From NCBI GenBank assembly GCA_043767025.1, contig JAYUHK010000101.1:1-17078 (forward strand): a stretch of DNA of 17,078 nt, in the 5' to 3' direction. Made by a program: the position numbers and the translations under genes. Below the pieces are notes generated by a model. The model was given only the letters and a program-made list of their open reading frames with translations. It was not told where the DNA came from and did no database searches. Each line of letters opens with the position of its first letter. The stretch's first letter is position 1. The DNA is from JAYUHK01 sp043767025. Lineage in GTDB: Bacteria > Bacteroidota > Bacteroidia > Chitinophagales > Saprospiraceae. Below, piece after piece: positions 13,600 through 17,078 of the stretch.

Positions 13600-16245
13600 A
13601 TGAGAAATAAAATTTTTACTTTGCTCGCCTTCGTTACTCTCGCAACAATGATGAGCTGCAGCAGCACAAAAAAGATTACGACCACAACCGCCGTACCCGT
13701 GGCGCCACCAGCTATCGGCAAAGATGCCGCGCCGACTGCCGATGCAAATACCACAAAGAAAAACAACGACTTTTCTCTACCAACCTACAACCCCAGCGAG
13801 CGGCGGCTGCACGACCTGATTCACGAGAAAGTAGAAGTGAGCTTCGACTGGGCAAAACAACGGGTCATCGGTAAAGCCACACTTACCCTCAAACCATATT
13901 TCTTTTCGACTGACTTGCTGACGCTCGATGCCAAAAATTTTGACATCAAAAAAGTGTCTTTTCTTAACCAAAAAACACCGCTCAAATACGAATACAACGG
14001 CTTGGAACTGAACATCGAGCTGGGCAAAAAATTCAAGCGCACCGAAGAATACAGCATCGTGATTGACTATATAGCAAAGCCCGAAGAACGCGACAGCATA
14101 GGCGGCAGCGAAGCTATCAGCTCCGACAAAGGTTTGTTTTTCATCAACCCAACTGGCGAAGAAGGCAGCGAAAAACCACACCAAATATGGACGCAAGGCG
14201 AAACCCAAAACAACTCGCGCTGGATGCCAACCATCGACAAGCCCAACGAGCGATGCACGCAAGAAATGTACATCACGGTAGAAAATAAGTACAAAACGCT
14301 CTCCAACGGACTGCTGGTTTCGAGCAAAAGCAATGCGGACGGCACTCGGACGGACTACTGGAAAATGGACTTGCCCCACGCGCCCTACCTTTTTATGATG
14401 GCAGTGGGCGACTTCGCAGTCGTGACCGACAAATGGAACGGAATAGATGTCAATTATTATGTCGAACCCGCCTACGAAGCCGACGCGCGCGCGATATTTC
14501 CCTACACAACCGAAATGTTGAGTTTTTTTTCGGAGCGATTGGGCGTGCCGTATCCTTGGCAAAAATTTTCGCAAGTCGTGGTGCGCGATTATGTGTCGGG
14601 AGCAATGGAAAATACGACAGCCGTTATTTTCGGTGAGTTTATGCAAGGACACAAGCGGGACTTGATAGATGCCGAAACCAATGAACTGGTCGTGGCGCAC
14701 GAAATGTTTCATCACTGGTTCGGCGACTATGTGACCTGCGAAAGCTGGTCCAACCTAACGCTCAACGAAGGTTTTGCCAACTACAGCGAATATCTTTGGC
14801 TCGAACACAAGCACGGAAAAGACGACATGGAGCGTCACCGACTCACCGAACTCGGTGGATATTTAGGTTCGACGATGCAGCAGCCTTCGCACCCGTTGAT
14901 TCATTTTGGGTTCAAAGACCGCGAGCAAATGTTTGACGCACACAGCTACAACAAAGGCGGTTTGATTCTAAATTATCTCCGCAATTACTTGGGCGATGAT
15001 GCTTTTTTTACGTCGCTCAATCGGTATTTGGAAAAAAATAAATTCACAGACGTAGAGTCACACGAACTCCGCATGGCTTTCGAAGATACGAGCGGCGAAG
15101 ACCTCAACTGGTTTTTCAATCAATGGTTTTATGCAGCCGGACACCCAGTTTTGGACGTAAATTATTCCTACGACGAAGCTGCCAGCATGGTGACGGTCAA
15201 TATTGAGCAGAAACAAGACCCCGACAAAAATCCGCCCATCTATATTTTGCCGATGGCGATTGATATCCACACCGCCGAAGGAACTTCGCTGCGCCGCAGT
15301 ATTCGCGTCACCCAACGAAAGGAAAGTTTTACCTTTCAAGTGCCTACAAAGCCGCTTTTGGTCAGCGTAGATGCCGACCACGTGGTGCCGGGAGTTATCA
15401 ATTATAAAAAATCAGAACCCGAATATGTGTTCCAATACTATAACGGAAACGGTTTTACGGACCGTCAGGAGTCTTTAGAAAAAATAAAAAGCAGCAAAAG
15501 CGAGGGCGCAAAAAAAATGTACCGCGATGCACTCAACGACCCGTCTTGGGCGTTGCGCAGCTCCGCACTCGACAAAGCCGACACCAAAAATGACCCAACT
15601 TTGTGGGAAACAATCTCCACAATGGCTCTGAAAGATGCGCACTCCAAAGTTCGCTCGGCGGCGTTCAAAATGTTGGCGAAAAGCGGCGATGCCAAGTTCG
15701 CTGCTACCTGCAAAACCACCATCGACAACCCCAAAGAGGCTTACGGAGTCGTGTCCTCTGCCTTAAAAACGTTGGCAAAACTCGACCCGACTGCCGCCGC
15801 TGCGTATGCCAAAAAATTGGAGAATGAACAAAACGATGCTATTCTTACAGGGATTTCAGAAATTTATCTTTCCAAACCCGATGCGGCACAGCAGTTGCCT
15901 TTTTTCAACAAAGCACTCGCAAAAATGGACGGTCAGGAAGTCGTACCGTTTCTCGAAAACTATGTAAAAGTCCTCAAAACTGCCGACGACGCTACGATTA
16001 TGAAGTCCGCTGCCGCCTTGCGCGGTATCGGCATCAGCCAAGCACAGTCGCCTTATCGTCGTTTTGGAAGCGTAAAAGCCTTGAATGATTTGCGCTCTTT
16101 TCTGAAATCTCGAAAAAGCGACGACGAAACACAGAAAGCTGCTAACGCCGCTCACATCAGCGAAATCACGAAAGCGATAGACGAAGCGAAGCAAAAGGAA
16201 ACTGTTGAGCAGTTGAAAGCCGTGTATAAAGCGCAGGGATTTTAA
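13600..16245 (+). CDS. M1-family zinc aminopeptidase with HEAT-like C-terminus
   Basis: An 881-residue M1 metallopeptidase that removes N-terminal residues from peptides, probably outside the cytoplasm. The N-terminus MRNKIFTLLAFVTLATMMSC is a signal with a possible lipobox (Cys at 20), followed by a Thr/Pro-rich linker. Substrate motif GAMEN is at 334-338; zinc site HEMFH (H367, E368, H371) with E390 in NEGFANYSE gives the correct HExxH-18-E; the catalytic Tyr is probably Y450 in SYNKGG. From about residue 620 Ala-rich helical repeats (ALRSSALDKAD..., KVRSAAFKMLAKSG...) look HEAT-like. The ATG at 13600 is used rather than the adjacent TTG at 13597. It is a convergent neighbour of the next gene. 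Confidence 0.95.
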   Translation: MRNKIFTLLAFVTLATMMSCSSTKKITTTTAVPVAPPAIGKDAAPTADANTTKKNNDFSLPTYNPSERRLHDLIHEKVEVSFDWAKQRVIGKATLTLKPYFFSTDLLTLDAKNFDIKKVSFLNQKTPLKYEYNGLELNIELGKKFKRTEEYSIVIDYIAKPEERDSIGGSEAISSDKGLFFINPTGEEGSEKPHQIWTQGETQNNSRWMPTIDKPNERCTQEMYITVENKYKTLSNGLLVSSKSNADGTRTDYWKMDLPHAPYLFMMAVGDFAVVTDKWNGIDVNYYVEPAYEADARAIFPYTTEMLSFFSERLGVPYPWQKFSQVVVRDYVSGAMENTTAVIFGEFMQGHKRDLIDAETNELVVAHEMFHHWFGDYVTCESWSNLTLNEGFANYSEYLWLEHKHGKDDMERHRLTELGGYLGSTMQQPSHPLIHFGFKDREQMFDAHSYNKGGLILNYLRNYLGDDAFFTSLNRYLEKNKFTDVESHELRMAFEDTSGEDLNWFFNQWFYAAGHPVLDVNYSYDEAASMVTVNIEQKQDPDKNPPIYILPMAIDIHTAEGTSLRRSIRVTQRKESFTFQVPTKPLLVSVDADHVVPGVINYKKSEPEYVFQYYNGNGFTDRQESLEKIKSSKSEGAKKMYRDALNDPSWALRSSALDKADTKNDPTLWETISTMALKDAHSKVRSAAFKMLAKSGDAKFAATCKTTIDNPKEAYGVVSSALKTLAKLDPTAAAAYAKKLENEQNDAILTGISEIYLSKPDAAQQLPFFNKALAKMDGQEVVPFLENYVKVLKTADDATIMKSAAALRGIGISQAQSPYRRFGSVKALNDLRSFLKSRKSDDETQKAANAAHISEITKAIDEAKQKETVEQLKAVYKAQGF

Positions 16246-16270
16246 AGTGCGGCAAAAAAATGGATAGGTT

Positions 16271-16828
16271 TTATTTCTTTTTTCGTACCGCAACGGTCAT
16301 TTTCTGTGGGTCAGAAAACGGGATTTTTTGGTTCATTTCTACCGAATAGCCGTCGTCTGGGCGGTAAGAAAGTTGCTGTTGGAGCGTAGCTACTGCGCTG
16401 CTCGCCGAGTTTTTGATGTTGATTTCCTGCAAAATATTATGATTAAATATAATATCTAACTGTTTGGTTTTTAAGTTTTTATCCTGTGTTGTATAAGAAA
16501 TTTTCACCAATTCGCGTTGCGCGTCGAAGATGCTATCCACTTTGTACTTGTCTTTCCAAGCAGGACGATTGATGTCGGCTTCTGCAAAAAGAGCCAACTC
16601 TTGCGTCCAGTTGAGCGAGTCCGAGATTTTTTCTTCGGTCGCGCCGTCCACTGTTACTTTTTTTTCGTATTGCCCAGCCTGCGATTGGAGGCGTTTGGCT
16701 TCGGAGGAAATAAACTTTTTTACATCAAAAAATGAATTTTGTGACGCTATAATATTAGTTTTTTTGTCTTTACAAAAAGTCACAAAAAAGGCAATAAATA
16801 ATAAAAATAATATTTTTATTTTCTTCAT
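16271..16828 (-). CDS. Hypothetical exported or lipoprotein-like protein
   Basis: A 185-residue protein I do not recognise. The N-terminus MKKIKILFLLFIAFFVTFC is a clear signal segment; Cys19 followed by KDKK resembles a lipoprotein, but Phe before Cys is not a standard lipobox. The mature part is charged and mixed alpha/beta, with SSEAKRLQSQ, WTQELALFAEADINRPAWKDKY and a C-terminal PFSDPQKMTVAVRKKK. An envelope location is inferred from the signal. It is convergent with the M1 peptidase gene, 25 bases apart. No TAnnTTTG promoter was found upstream. Lengthy low-complexity A/T codons near the start are normal for this genome. Confidence 0.75.
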   Translation of the reverse strand: MKKIKILFLLFIAFFVTFCKDKKTNIIASQNSFFDVKKFISSEAKRLQSQAGQYEKKVTVDGATEEKISDSLNWTQELALFAEADINRPAWKDKYKVDSIFDAQRELVKISYTTQDKNLKTKQLDIIFNHNILQEINIKNSASSAVATLQQQLSYRPDDGYSVEMNQKIPFSDPQKMTVAVRKKK

Positions 16829-16919
16829 AAAAAGACTGTTCGGTCAAGTTTTTTTTTAATTACTCACGTTACGCAAGGATTTTAAATTGATTCTTTTGAA
16901 TTTAGCTTTGTAGCCATTT

Positions 16920-17001
16920 ACTTGGTTTTTGTCACTTTTTTTATCCCCAACCCGACCTTCCCCAGAGGGGAAGGAGAAGAAAGTAACCAAAAAAATCAAG
17001 T
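16920..17001. repeat. Nested intergenic palindrome
   Basis: Outer arms ACTTGGTTTTTGTCACTTT and AAAGTAACCAAAAAAATCAAGT pair imperfectly, and enclose a perfect inner hairpin CCTTCCCC-AGA-GGGGAAGG (16956-16974). The 82-base unit resembles REP/MITE-like intergenic palindromes common in bacterial genomes. Only one copy is in the window. The remaining sequence to 17078 holds no recognisable gene. Confidence 0.6.
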
Positions 17002-17078
17002 GCTCTGTAAAAATTCTAAAGTTTTTGCTTAAAAATCCCGTCGGCGCGCGAAAAATACTCGTCGGCTGCGCCAGACTT

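Noticed and set aside
13777..14715. A 312-codon minus-strand frame inside the M1 peptidase gene
   Set aside because: Antisense to an unmistakable M1 peptidase including GAMEN; His/Phe/Val-rich composition is typical of a shadow frame.
16248..16292. TGCGG...CCGCA with A and T tracts as a convergent terminator
   Set aside because: The loop is long and the right arm lies inside the coding end of the minus-strand gene; the pairing is too weak to call.
16902..16911. TAGCTTTG on the + strand as a promoter
   Set aside because: No TTG at the right distance and no + strand gene downstream within the window.
1..17078. CRISPR array
   Set aside because: No regularly spaced short direct repeats were found; the repeats present are dispersed and mostly intergenic.

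Overview
The window looks like a chromosomal segment of a Bacteroidota bacterium, most likely a gliding Cytophagales-type organism. The reasons are a GldD gliding lipoprotein, a very long DUF4175-type coiled-coil membrane protein, a Bacteroidota-style YbeY (GYKD instead of GYDH), no strong Shine-Dalgarno sites, and several upstream sites matching the Bacteroidota promoter form TTG/TTTG - about 20 nt - TAnnTTTG. Species assignment is inference; no rRNA is present.

Layout, left to right. (1) 1-1073: a dispersed repeat (family R1), then a two-gene cassette on the + strand: a MazG-fold nucleotide pyrophosphohydrolase and gldD. (2) 1074-1423: a second R1 copy and a strong bidirectional terminator. 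(3) 1424-4399, minus strand: an ECF-type sigma factor with a near-perfect promoter, an LptF/LptG-family permease, and a translationally coupled pair (RsbW-like anti-sigma ATPase and ybeY, ATGA overlap). (4) 4873-8265, minus strand: the 1130-residue DUF4175-type protein. (5) 8266-8917: a 650-base gap holding gene debris, a short repeat element, and a promoter placed exactly before a long hairpin ending in six Ts (candidate small RNA or attenuator leader). (6) 8918-10999: an A/T-rich type II restriction-modification island with an intact m5C methyltransferase; the endonuclease is split over two frames. (7) 11072-11989: a secreted metallo-beta-lactamase-fold protein. (8) 12038-13261, minus strand: an orphan DppC-like ABC permease. 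(9) 13442-13550: a third R1 copy, then an M1 metallopeptidase with C-terminal HEAT-like repeats (13600-16245). (10) 16271-16828, minus strand: an unknown secreted or lipoprotein gene, then a nested palindrome at the right edge.

The genes are mostly housekeeping and envelope functions (LPS transport, rRNA maturation, gliding, peptide uptake and degradation) in small independent units; only mazG-gldD, anti-sigma-ybeY and the R-M genes look co-transcribed. The most unusual content is between the genes. Family R1 is about 100 bp, with three copies. Family E has two long hairpin copies of about 160 bp whose arms differ in sequence yet stay self-complementary, plus collapsed copies of about 43 bp consistent with loss of the hairpin between TACTT repeats. 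With the hairpin RNA candidate and the split endonuclease, these are the best places to look for something undescribed.
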